Source: Lucifuga dentata (lineage: Eukaryota; Chordata; Actinopteri; Ophidiiformes; Bythitidae). From it: a stretch of DNA of 64,000 nt. Numbering within the stretch: position 1 is the first letter of the stretch; every line of letters starts with the position of its first letter. Under the pieces are notes generated by a model that was not told where the DNA came from, did no database searches, and saw nothing but the letters and a program-made list of their open reading frames with translations. The stretch is taken from NCBI GenBank assembly GCA_014773175.1, contig VXCM01001516.1:36303-100302 (forward strand), given 5' to 3'. This document shows positions 45,600 to 62,261 of the stretch, in pieces. Made by a program: the position numbers and the translations under genes.

Positions 45600-48534
45600 T
45601 TTGTGAGGTTTATGCTTGTTTTATTGACAGTGTTGGAAATGTTGATTAGCTCTGTGGAGACATATTGGATTACACCATATAAATGGGGTGGACAAACGTT
45701 GGTAAACCCTGTCAATTCTGTGTAGTCCAGTACAACTCCTAACCTTGAATCTTATGCAAGCATGTTTCCCCATCTGGTCTCAGATGATACAAACCCCAGT
45801 CCGTGTGGACAGACTGAGCCAATAAGTCACCACTGCTGTTGTGTTTCCAGATTGTGCTTGTGTTTTGTGATAAATTTGTGGCTCTACTTTAACACGCATA
45901 AACAAAACGCAAGTGAAATAAGAGCGTAGTGCCCTTAAATTGCTGAGACAAAAACAAATTCCGACATCAGTCATTCCATTTGGCAAGTAAACCACTAGTT
46001 AAACAACAAACTTCTAAAAAGACATTGTTCTTTCTGTTTCAAAAAGCCACTGTGTTTTAATTGAAATGATCCAATGTTTGAAGACAGTTTAATGGACATC
46101 AACTTGGCATCCATTAAGAAAAACAAACAAAATCCAACACTCCAATAAGTAACAACTATAATCACATACATTGTCCAATAAATTATTCTTGCCTCCTCTG
46201 ATGCAAATACATCATTTGCATCTTTCATGCAACTCCAACTGCTTTTGATAAGAAATTTGTGAGCAGTAACATAACGTCAATAGAAAAAAACTTCAAAAAG
46301 GATGAATCAAAAGACCAAAACATTCTCTTACCTGCTTTCAGTAAGTCATGAAATATTGCACAGGAAATAACATGGAATTGCTCAACAAAAAAATGCACTT
46401 AAGACCTAAATTTGAAGCTTGTAATGGGCAAAGAGTTTAACGGCATTGATGCCAGTAAAGAGTCATGGGAATTATTGCTAAAAAAGCAACTATGTTTAGA
46501 AATGAAATCCTAAAAGTGGCCACATGTAGTCCCTATAGTGGTTCCATTGTTTTATTTGTAGTCAGGAATTTAGAATCAGCCTTTCATGCACCTTTCAAAC
46601 AAAGTAAACACAATAATTTCATCAGTAGAAAATAAATAGGGAGCTGTGACATGCTATTTTTCTAAATGGACTGGTGTGGATGTGTCATTTAAAGCAAGTG
46701 AGTTAAAATTAATCTATAGACAAATCTTATTCGCTGAAATTGAATTACCACTGGACCATATCAAAACAACTGTTTGGGTCGAAAAGCATTGAAATTAATT
46801 GTCAAACACTTTCAGCCTCACTTGGGATAACCAATCAAGAGCAGACAAACCAAAATTAGTCACCCTCCCTTGGCAAATGGATATTTCAAGATGTAGATTT
46901 ACTGAGCCAGATGATGGAAAAAACTCTGACAATCAACTCATAACAGTTTAAAACAACTGGAAACTCTAAAAAAAGAAAAAAAAAGAAGAAACAGTTTTCA
47001 TTTAATAATAACTATAGTCATCAATTAATCTTAGGTTATTTCAGAAATGTTCAGAAATACTTCCTGGACACTGACTTCCCTCCTAAGTTAACCTTACCTC
47101 TCCTGTAAGTGGTTCATATAGAGTTGGTCTTTCAAGCATTTAGACAGCTCACAGCGTGTCTGTTTAGTCAGAAAACAGAATATCTCTCAGGTGGGTGCTC
47201 TATTTACCTGAGTTATCCTAAAAATTAGATAAACCCAAATATCTGGTCAAAGGTAAAGCCCTAGTGCTAGAAAAATAACAAAAAGTTACTAAATCTGAAC
47301 ATAAATAACAAAAGAAACAAACCAAACAAAACTTTCGGCAAAACAAAAGAAAATTTAATGGTTTATATTGAAATCAAAACAACAGAAACAAAAAGAAAGG
47401 AAGGAAAATAAAGCAAACCGGAAACTGAATCAACAAAGGCCATTAATTTCTCCAAAACTTGAGATAAGCATTTGTTAAAACAAGCTTGTAACTTAACAAA
47501 TATAAACCTAAGTCTCCAGAGAAAAAAATTTCAATCAAAAGGAAATTAAAGAGGAAAAAAAAAAAAGACAGAACAGGAAACTGGCGATGTTCTTAATTAG
47601 CCTGTGATCAAATCTTAGTACCTCTTCAAAACAAAACAAAAAAACTCAAAATGTGTACTTTCTGGAAAGACTACTCAACCGGGTAATAGAATCAAAACTC
47701 TCCCCATCTTTGGTCCATCTTAATCCACTACTGACTGGGGGATCACTTTCAACAGGACTGAAATAAACCTATAAAAATACAAACCATACAGGGAACAAAA
47801 CAAAAACATCTTCCTTCCAGAGCCTGACTTGTTTACAACTGTTAACTTTGGATGAGGGGTAGACAGAATCATAGGTCAACACCATAAAGACCGATATTGA
47901 TAGTAACCTAAAAAAGGCTGGTTAAAAGTGCTTTGCTCTTAGTTTGAGACTGTGAGTGTCTGTTGGATGATAATTTAAGGCATCTATTCCTACGTAGGAC
48001 CAGGGTCCAGGACACAGCGCTGCTTTTCACAGCAAAACAGCCACTGCCTGCAAGCAAGATATTGTTCTTTGCATTCTTTAGACCACAAACTGAAGTATCT
48101 GACACTTTGACACCAACGCAGTGCTGGCCCAACTATTGTATTTAGTCCCTAGTGACTCTATTTGTACATGCAACACATAAAGACAACATTTTTGCCTTAT
48201 AAGAAATCAATTTTCAAAAATTGGTCAGAATATCTTGAGATTTCTGCCCTATCCACAGCCTCCCTAAAATTAAATTAAAACTACCGAGTGTCCTCAACTC
48301 TCACGCATGAGTAGAACGATGAAAGAAAAAAGGAAATAAAGCAAAAGAAGAAAAAAAAACAATGATGTCTAGACACTCTTTTAGACAAATACAAAGAGTA
48401 ACTTCTTAGAACCAGAATACACTAAAAACCACATTATTGTGCCAGACTTCGCCCCCTTCCAGCCTGGCACCTGGCTCATCCCTCTCTCCCTCTCTCTCTC
48501 CCTCCCTCTCCTGCACCTGATTGTCCAGCTCTCT
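45600..48534 (-). other. elavl1: Probable long U-rich 3'UTR of elavl1
   Basis: From the elavl1 stop down to roughly 46 kb the plus strand is strikingly A-rich and T-poor, meaning U-rich on the elavl1 transcript, with many short U-runs interrupted by G or C. This agrees with the known long AU/U-rich 3'UTR of HuR mRNA. Candidate minus-strand AATAAA signals are at 46556-46551 and 45625-45620. No open reading frame or repeat of note is seen in this span. Confidence 0.5.
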
Positions 48535-54330
<5,796 letters not shown>

Positions 54331-55470
54331 GTCATCAAGAAGCCTCAAGGAGGAACTACGTGCCAACCTAGCCACGCCCACTGACGCTCTGCCCCGCCTC
54401 TGCAGGAGCTGCAGAGTGGTCTGCGTGATTAGAAAGGGTCAAGTAGCTAAAAGGAAAATTAAAAACATCCGCCCACGGCCTTGCACAAATACTTAAACAC
54501 GCATGCTCAAACTCATACTCCAACAACATAACTACAATTATTATTCCCAAAGTAATTAAGAATCAAATTGCAATCTATTACTAAGAAAGTAAATTATTAG
54601 TTTTTGGAATTATTACTCTTGGAGTAATCTATTACTTTTAGAAGTAAAATATGAATCAAAATTTAAAGTGTTTTTTTCAAATTACATACAGTCATACAAA
54701 GAGGGTTAAGAGAGACTGAAAATGACATTCATTTTATTGTTCTTTATATAATCACAGGAGGTTTACTTTTTCATAAAATGTCCTCAGTCGCTGGAGATTT
54801 CTTCTGGCAGGATGATTATCAAAGACTTACTTAACTTTTTCATTTTGTACTTTGTTTGCAGAATCTGTGGATAAAGTTTAGGAGAGTTGACAAGTAGTCT
54901 ATTTGTGATATAAACATATAAACTTAAAACTCTTTTGTTTAAGGTTTTGTGACTTTACTATAATGTACTGTATATATTTTAATACTAACAAATACTAGTC
55001 TGCAATATAAAGTTTATCTTAATACAAGGTAAACTAAGATGTTGTTCAATATAGGTACAGGTAAGATCTTTACCATGCGCAATGAGTGCTTGATATACTG
55101 CAGTGCTTAAAGAAGAACTGTCATTTTATGAGACACGACATGTAACTATTGCATAAAGTACACAATGAAAAACAGCATTCATGCAGGATCACAGTGCAAT
55201 CAGATGGGCCTATGAACAGACTGAATATTGCAACAGTATAGCTATAAAGCTATGAAGAGCTTTTTTATAAATCATCACTATCTTTGTTTGGAGTCAAAGC
55301 AAATAATTGTAAATTGTGATGCAATAGTGGCATTCTGTTATTTAAGATGCCGCGGGAGTGTCTGCCAACAATAATGCCTTTGCCTTGAAATAATATTAAT
55401 AATGTTCTGCATAGATTAAATAATGTGATTTACTATCTACAATACAGTATACAGTATTTACAACATTGCC

Positions 55471-58400
55471 CTATCTATAATAGGGACTATAGTTTATCTG
55501 CAGCTTGTCATATTTCATAAAGGGCTGCTCTGTCATCACCTGGACCATCGTCATAAACCCAAAAATCTGCATGAAGGAAAAAAGAAAAGGAAGTTAACTG
55601 CCAAATAAGTGTAACAAGATAACATTGTGCAGTTAATCTAACTGCAGATGCAGTACTGATTTGCAATGAAAAATGAAAAGCACTATGTACCTCAAAGTTT
55701 TGAAAATTCAAATACTGACAAATGAAGTTAAAACTCATTTGGATTGCATAAAAATGTTCATTCAGATTGCCTTCCAGTTGAAGAGTAAAACATCACAGAT
55801 CCCATATCATTGCATTTTTGTCCAATCAAACCTCAACTGAAAACATATAATGTTACACGACTGGGTACAATAATTTTCATATAGATGCAACTACTACATT
55901 GTTTTGGAATTCACTCTGGGAACCCCTTACCTAGCTTTAACATGAATAAGTGCCTCTGAATCATTCTCTCATAATCATCCAGGGTGCATACTGCATGAAG
56001 TATATACAGAATAAACAATCCAACAACAGTATTAAGTGTTTCCTACCTCCACCACCAGTACCAGTGGAAAGGACCAGATAATGAGTTTCAGCATAAACAA
56101 AAAGGCCACCTTCAGCTTCATCTGGCAGCCCTGACATGTACAAGAGACACAAAGACAGCAGGAGGAAAAAAGGGGTTCAATCAGACTTGCAGGATGGATC
56201 ATGTTTGTTTGTTCCTGTTTGTATATTTCTACCTCTGGATACAGCTGCCAAGGTTGATCTAGAGTCGCGTTGCAGGAATGAAAGGTGATGTTGCAGCAGC
56301 TGTGAGGAATCCTGAGTCCTCCGCTATGGTTAAACCAGGCAGTTTCCTCCCAGTCCCTGAAGTCATGAACACCACAGCACTGCAACTAACAGGGATCAGA
56401 GCAGAAAATACTGAAATAATTCAGATATCGCTGGAACATGATGGATAATATGTGAGTCTTGATGAGTGCAAAATAGTTTTGGTTTTGCTGTATTGACTCT
56501 AGAAAGTCATGGACAAAAAATATGTGTGCGATTTTATGGACCCAGATGGAGCCTCTATTGAATAAGCAAACGCACAACTTTTGGCATTAATATTCTCATT
56601 AGAATAACATAATTTGAAATCACCATCAAGGCATGAGGTGTAATTAGCTGCTGAGGCTCTAAAATCATATGGAAAAATGCTAATGACTTTGTATTTTAAG
56701 ATAGACGTGGGGATTTTTTAAAATTTATTTCATAAAAGTTCAATCCATTCTTTTGCACTTTTACTCTTTTAAGCTTAATTGTGCTGCCTTTTTTTCCTTT
56801 CCCTATTACCTGCAGCCCCTTATTAAATCGAGTTAGTGCCTTTATCCACATTCTATTTACTTCTATCTTCAAATATCCTATTTTTGATAATTTGATCATT
56901 ATTTTGAACAGGTTTTTGAATGGATGCTTTGTAGCCTGTATTGTTCAAAGTATGTGGATGCTTACTGTATATTCATTTATTGAGTTAATTCACACTACAT
57001 TTCTGTGTTTGCATGCATCTTAGTGTGTGTTGATGCATGTGATCAGGGGATTAAGTGTGATATTCTGTTTGAAAAAAGTCACCTGGAATGAGGTGCAAAG
57101 AAAATGGAGTCATGCTCTTCTCATATGGTTGATCAAATTGTTGCGAGCTGAAAATATATGGCACACAGACACAGACACACATGGATACACAAGTACAAAG
57201 AAACACACACCTCTTCTTGCAGGGCATCCACAGCATGAGTGGTGGGATTCTGGCTGCTCCCTGTGTATTTATTAAACACTCCACTGAGTGGAGCTATTTC
57301 TGAATCCAGCTAAAAAATAAACATGAAGAATTTTCTGAAGTCTTAAGTCTGGATAACATATACAGTTCCAATGCATATCAAAGCATGGGGCAACCCCTAT
57401 ACCTGTCCAGAGTGGAAATAGGCCAATGCAGAAGCTGTGCTCTCCAGGCAAAAGACCACAACCAGCAGATAAACAAACTGTAAAGAGGAAACACTTTATT
57501 ATCTGAACACCAATGGGCACACATCCACACATTCATATTCACACACAGAGACAAGAAATAACATTACCAGTCCCTGCAGAAATGTGGATTCCCTGGTGGC
57601 CAAGCAAAAGATGAAGCATCCGCTGACCAGTAGTAACGCTGCGCTGGCGAGAGCAAAGACTGCTGGCAGGATGATGGAAGAGTGAGAGAAGAACAAGCTG
57701 CTCTGTTTGTACTTTAACAGCAGGTAGACTCCACTCAGGCCCACCACCAACGCCACCAACTGTAAAGTAAAAAAAACAAACAAACAAACAAAAAAAAACT
57801 GATATTGATTCAGTTCAGATATTGATTCATTTTCAGACAAAATATAATTGTGTTGTAATTTTTAACCTCTCAGCCACTCTGGGTTGAATTTTGGTATCAT
57901 ACAGGAAACTTTGCAAATTACAGAGAAGCATAGGCTCTCATGAAAGACTATTCTGCTCTATTCTCTTGGACATTCCTCTAGTTCTGGCCTGGTTACCCCA
58001 GCTTTAGCTACCATGAGAACACACAGATCATGTCTTCTGAAATCTGTGGAGGTAGACCACCAGAGGGTCTACATGGACCAGATGGGTGTACAAAATATAG
58101 AGGGTTGTCCAGCACCATCATTTGCTGCATCTCTCACTAGTATATCAGAGTGCTTCTACTCTGAGTTGGTTTAATAGCAGCTTAAATTTGCCTTCTATTT
58201 GAATTGATCTTGCAAATAATGTTCTCAGGCTACTTTGAATAAATCAATTACCCGCAATGAAAACCAGAATGGTTTTAAACAAGATATCCAAGTATATTGG
58301 ACCTGCCTTAAATCCATATCATGAGAAATCACCCTGAATGAAGGTGATGATTTGTTCAGATCACAAAACATGTTCTGCATATTCTGGCTTTCTGACATGG

Positions 58401-58723
58401 GTGCAGCCATGAGAAATGGATACTCTGTGTAGTATTATGCTGTTCATACTTCCTTAAACTGAAACACACGCACGCACGCACACACATATTTCTATAGTCT
58501 TGAGTCAAACAATAGGGCCATTGACAAATCATGCTGCTTATTTCTAAACATAAGAATTAATGAATTAATTGAAAAGGATTTTATCATTATTATTAGCAGC
58601 AACGAGTGCCATCTTGGTGTAAGAAAACAACAACACGAAAATAAGTGTCATACTCACCCACAGAAGCTGACACGTGATCTGAAGGCTCAGTCTTAAAGTT
58701 TTTCTTCTCTGATTGATCATCAT
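55471..58723 (-). CDS. Tetraspanin
   Basis: Seven exons on the minus strand: 58723-58658, 57759-57568, 57477-57403, 57309-57211, 56385-56233, 56130-56047 and 55566-55471 (stop TAG). Every internal junction is phase 0 with GT-AG, giving 254 aa. TM1 starts at LVALVVGLSGVYLLL, TM2 is PAVFALASAALLLVSGCFIF, TM3 is FVYLLVVVFCLESTASALAY, and TM4 is VAFLFMLKLIIWSFPLVLVV. The large loop carries the tetraspanin CCG (LQCCGVHDFRDW), then SCC, C and a final GC before TM4, six Cys in all, plus N-glycosylation sequons NHS, NIT and NAT. The N-terminus MMINQRRKTLRLSLQ is basic and cytosolic. Tetraspanins organise membrane microdomains with integrins, Ig proteins and enzymes. It is not a clear orthologue of a human family member that I can name; a fish-specific member such as tspan37 is possible. 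Candidate poly(A) signal AATAAA at 54738-54733. Confidence 0.9.
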
Positions 58724-59281
58724 TGGTCGTTCCTGTGGCTGTGGCGAATTAGAGTTCGCAATTCTCGATGCAACCAGCAGACTGTAAGGCGAAAGCTACA
58801 TGAACCAATTCTTCATGTAAAATCTGTCTGACAAAAACGAAAGCAGACTGAGAAGGGTTTTTTTTTTTAAATCATTGCAGCAATTGCTGTAGAGCAACTT
58901 TGCTTCCGCGATGTGCAATAATTAACTTCTCCAAAGAACGCGGAACCATCAGGAGTTTGAACTGACAACTCATCAACATTAAAACCACATGATGTGTCCT
59001 GTAATATGGGTGGAATTAGCATCATGATATGATTCAGATGCACAACAACAAATCTCGGCACACAACAGGGTGTGTGCGTGTGTGTGCTCGCGCGCTTGAC
59101 AGACAGCGAGACTTGCATACCTGTGGTTTTAAAAGGTCTGATACAGATACATGTTCCTCAGCAGCCATTCTTTGTTGATCGACATGCTGTAAAGATAAGC
59201 CTGATGTTCCCAGTAAGACTTTTAAGTCAAATATGCCATCGCACAGTTTCATAATCGAAAAATATGTGCAGAGGGACATTG

Positions 59282-59428
59282 CTGTCAGAGTTTCTTCTCC
59301 TTCAGCAACTGCAGTTGGTTCCTGCTGTAACAGCTCAGAGTCTCTGCAGTCTGACTAAGGAGGTTTTTGTATGACCACAAATCACTGTGCACAGTGATAC
59401 AAACTCATGAAGTGGCTGTACAAAATAA
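59282..59428 (-). promoter_or_regulatory. V(D)J signal joint: 12-RSS fused to 23-RSS
   Basis: On the minus strand, CACAGTG (59389-59383), a 12-bp spacer and ACAAAAACC (59370-59362) form a perfect V-type RSS. The sequence beyond it, down to 59282, is nearly identical to the 3' flank of the intact V at 35.35-35.43 kb. Touching it with no base between, on the plus strand, is CACAGTG (59390-59396), a spacer of exactly 23 bp (59397-59419) and the nonamer-like ACAAAATAA (59420-59428). Heptamer-to-heptamer fusion of a 12- and a 23-signal is the signature of a RAG signal joint. The V that this 12-RSS belongs to is missing from the minus strand beside it, and a V of the same family appears joined to a J just downstream. 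Confidence 0.88.
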
Positions 59429-59588
59429 ACCTCCTACACTTAGAGCAAACAACTTTCCTGTGAAAAGCTGTCTGATTTTCCAATAAAACTGCAAAACTTT
59501 GCAATATTTTAAAATTTTCAAAAGTACTTCTTTGATATTTATCTGTTTTCCAGTGAATCAAGAATTTTTGTTGTCAGTTTTTCTTCAG

Positions 59589-59925
59589 GATGCAGCAGTC
59601 AGCCTCCACTAGTGACATTAACTCCAAGATCCACTGCCACTATCACCAGTAAAACTAACCCAGCTGTTTACAGATATTCTCCCTTTGGTGACGACATGTT
59701 CTGGTATCAACAGAAATCTGGTCAGCCCATACCGAAGCTCCTAATAAGATACGCGAGCAAACGTCAGTCAGACACTCCAGCTCAGTTTAGTGGCAGTGGA
59801 AGCAGCACTGACTTCACTTTGACCATCAGTGGAGTTCAGGCTGAAGATGCAGCAGTTTACTACTGTCAGTTTCCATAGTGGCTATGTGTTCACTTCTGGT
59901 GGAGGAACCAAACTTGTCGTTGACT
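59589..59925 (+). pseudogene. Germline-joined VJ light-chain pseudogene
   Basis: V exon after acceptor TTCTTCAG with framework blocks [34 protein letters not shown] and AEDAAVYYC, close to the intact V at 35 kb. Defects: 15 bp lost in framework 1 between two CAG repeats, and conserved Cys23 changed to Ser (TGT to AGT). The V frame stops at TAG 59876-59878. Only about 10 bp after the stop, in the +1 frame, is a J segment reading FTSGGGTKLVVD (the usual FGGG with Phe mutated to Ser), ending in a consensus donor GTAAGT at 59926. No RSS lies between V and J, so this is a V-J coding joint. No leader exon is visible in the 150 bp upstream and no C exon downstream. It cannot encode a light chain. 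Confidence 0.88.
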
Positions 59926-60192
59926 GTAAGTACCAGAAATTTCTACTTTAATATTTAGTTTTGGTGGATTTTTCTTGAACAACAAAGAAAATATTAGATT
60001 TTTTTTTTATTCAAATTGTGTGATATTTACTGTTAATCATATCAGTTTGATCTGAATATGCTGTAATGATCTATGTCCAATTGGTTTATATTTGGTATTG
60101 ACAGAATTTTGAAATACATTTTACTTTTTACACACCATGTAATACTTATGAGGGAATGTAATACATTTGAATATCATGTGTTTCTGCTGATG

Positions 60193-60231
60193 ATGATGGC
60201 TATGTTCTGTTTTGCAGAACATAGCCATCAT
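60193..60231. repeat. Perfect 17-bp inverted repeat (hairpin)
   Basis: Arms ATGATGGCTATGTTCTG (60193-60209) and its exact reverse complement (60215-60231) are separated by a 5-base loop. No T-run or gene context suggests an RNA gene. Confidence 0.8.
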
Positions 60232-60488
60232 TCATGTTATTTGTTACACCTGTGTTGTATCTGCTCTGACAGAGTGAAAATGTGCACCATGAGAAATTCT
60301 AGGTTAACCTTTCCTTTTTACATCGTGAAGTTTAATAAATATAGATTTAAAGTTGGAAACTGCTTTTCAGTTGGTTTTATTTAGAATCACTTGTGTGGCA
60401 GAGACAGAGTGTTGTGTTCACTGGTCCAGTTTTGCTCATCACAGTTTCCTCAAACAGCTGCAGTTTTCAGTGCAGACAAACAGCAGGA

Positions 60489-60516
60489 GGTTTTTGTACG
60501 ACTCTAAATCACTGTG
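60489..60516 (-). promoter_or_regulatory. 12-bp-spacer RSS of the minus-strand V pseudogene
   Basis: On the minus strand: CACAGTG (60516-60510), 12-bp spacer and ACAAAAACC (60497-60489), both elements consensus. It follows the V end [12 protein letters not shown]. The signal has stayed intact although the V itself is broken. Confidence 0.92.
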
Positions 60517-61080
60517 TGAACACACCACTACCATGGTAACCCAGGCAGTAATAATTTCCAGCATCTTCAGCCTGAACTCCACTGATGGTTAAAGTGTAAT
60601 GAGAACCAGATCTACTACCACTGAATCTAGATGGAGTTCCTGAGTTTAGAGTTGATGCATCATATATAAGAAGTTTGGGAGCCTGTCCAGGTTTCTGAAG
60701 GTACCAGCTGAGATCAGCACCAATATNTCATATATAAGAAGTTTGGGAGCCTGTCCAGGTTTCTGAAGGTACCAGCTGAGATCAGCACCAATATTTGAAC
60801 TTCCTGTGGAGCTGATAGTCACAGTCCCTCCAACACTGACAGACTTGGATTTTTCAGACTAAGTCAGAAAGTTGTTGGCCGATGATTCTGTAATGAGAAA
60901 TGAAATGAAAAAAAATCTAAAATTTAATTAGAGTGGAAAAAACAAATCAGTGCCAAAAGTCAATAAATCAGACAGGATTTGCAGCACAGAAAAATATCAG
61001 AAATATTACGTAAATGTTTCAAGTTTCTCACCCTGACTCAACAAAGCCAACATGACAATCAGAGCTACTGGAGACATCAT
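60517..61080 (-). pseudogene. Ig light-chain V pseudogene with intact leader and RSS
   Basis: Leader exon 61080-61032 (MMSPVALIVMLALLSQ, donor GTGAGA) and V exon 60887-60517. The V reads [10 protein letters not shown], then [52 protein letters not shown] and NYYCLGYHG. Two defects: a TAG in framework 1 where Gln is expected (FLT-stop-SEKS) and Cys23 replaced by Ser (TCC for TGC). An N at 60727 has the same 67 bases on both sides, and an N at 61110 likewise duplicates most of the leader; both look like assembly artefacts. An octamer-like ATGCAAAA lies near 61244. Orientation is opposite to the other V segments. The defects could be read from trace data before accepting them. Confidence 0.85.
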
Positions 61081-62008
61081 CCTGATGCAGTTTTCAGCGT
61101 GAGAGCACANAAAGCCAACATGACAATCAGAGCTACTGGAGACATCATCCTGATGCAGTTTTCAGCGTGAGAGCACGAAAACAGTTCACTTTTGCTGTCA
61201 TATAAGAACATAAACTTCAACTAGGAGCAGTGATGCATAAAAATTATGCAAAATACATCCTAACAAGAAAAATACACACGTGTGTGAAACAGAGAACAGA
61301 GAGGTGAGGTGGCCAGAAAACTGATTCTAAGAGAATTTGTTGTTCTATTTAAAAAATAATCTGAGAACTCTTCTGCTTTTTGTTGGTTTTGTTTCTATGT
61401 CATCGACACAAAGTGATTCAAGATTTTAATTCTTATTTTATTGGACCTGGGTGCCCCCACCTGGTAATCCTCCATGTTTGGTGGGAAGTTCAGATTGATC
61501 AACAGATGCAAGTAATTCAATACAAATGAGTGAAAACTGTGAAAATACAAAATCAATAATCAGGATTATGAATACACTGGTTACATGTGAAAACATTTAC
61601 CTTCGCCTCAAAGAAATCACTCTTCTACTCTTAAGTATAAAAAAAACAAAAAAAAACCCCACACAATTAGTCTTTTTACAAGATTGAACATGACACTCAT
61701 TGCTGTTAGGAACATAACTCTTTTAAAAGATATATCTTAAAGACTAATTTCTAAATGACAAATCAGTTGGTTTAGATGATATATTTGTTTTAAAAAATGA
61801 GAGATGAAACTGTTATGGGAACACAGAGACTCTTGGTTCATTAAAACCTTCACTTGGGCTCCATGAACAGGCCCTCAGGCTCTTTCCTTCTCCAAAACCT
61901 GCAGAGTAATGTGTGTAAGTCAGCAGCTCCATGTGCATCATAAGTGATTATATTAGAAGTTTTGCTAATAAAGTTCACATTGATCAGTCACATTAGTCAT
62001 TTAGTTCA

Positions 62009-62047
62009 AAAAGCCAACATGACAATCAGAGCTACTGGAGACATCAT
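62009..62047 (-). pseudogene. Orphan Ig V leader exon
   Basis: A copy of the V leader (MMSPVALIVMLA, then a break) reading from 62047 down to about 62013. At the duplication junction the splice donor and V exon are missing and unrelated sequence follows. It belongs to the second unit of the local tandem duplication. Confidence 0.75.
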
Positions 62048-62261
62048 CCTGATGCAGTTTTCAGCGTGAGAGCACAAAAACAGTTCACTTTTGCTGTGAT
62101 ATAGGAACATAAATTTCAACTAGAAGCAGTGATGCATAAAAGTTATGCAAAATACATGCTAACGAGACAAATACACACGTGTGTGAAACAGAGAACGGAG
62201 AGGTGAAGTCAAGAGAAAACTGATTCTAAGAGAATTTGTTGTTCTATTTAAAAAATAATCT

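Noticed and set aside
60073..60384. 103-codon plus-strand open frame considered as a light-chain constant exon
   Set aside because: No Ig C-domain Cys/Trp pattern or splice acceptor context.
61111..61149. A second V leader exon on the minus strand directly beside the first
   Set aside because: It is the 67-base duplicate across the N at 61110 and most likely an assembly artefact.
61861..61990. Possible J-like motif (FGEGKSL) on the minus strand, repeated near 63.8 kb
   Set aside because: No heptamer/nonamer with a 12 or 23 spacer upstream and no splice donor after it, so a chance match.
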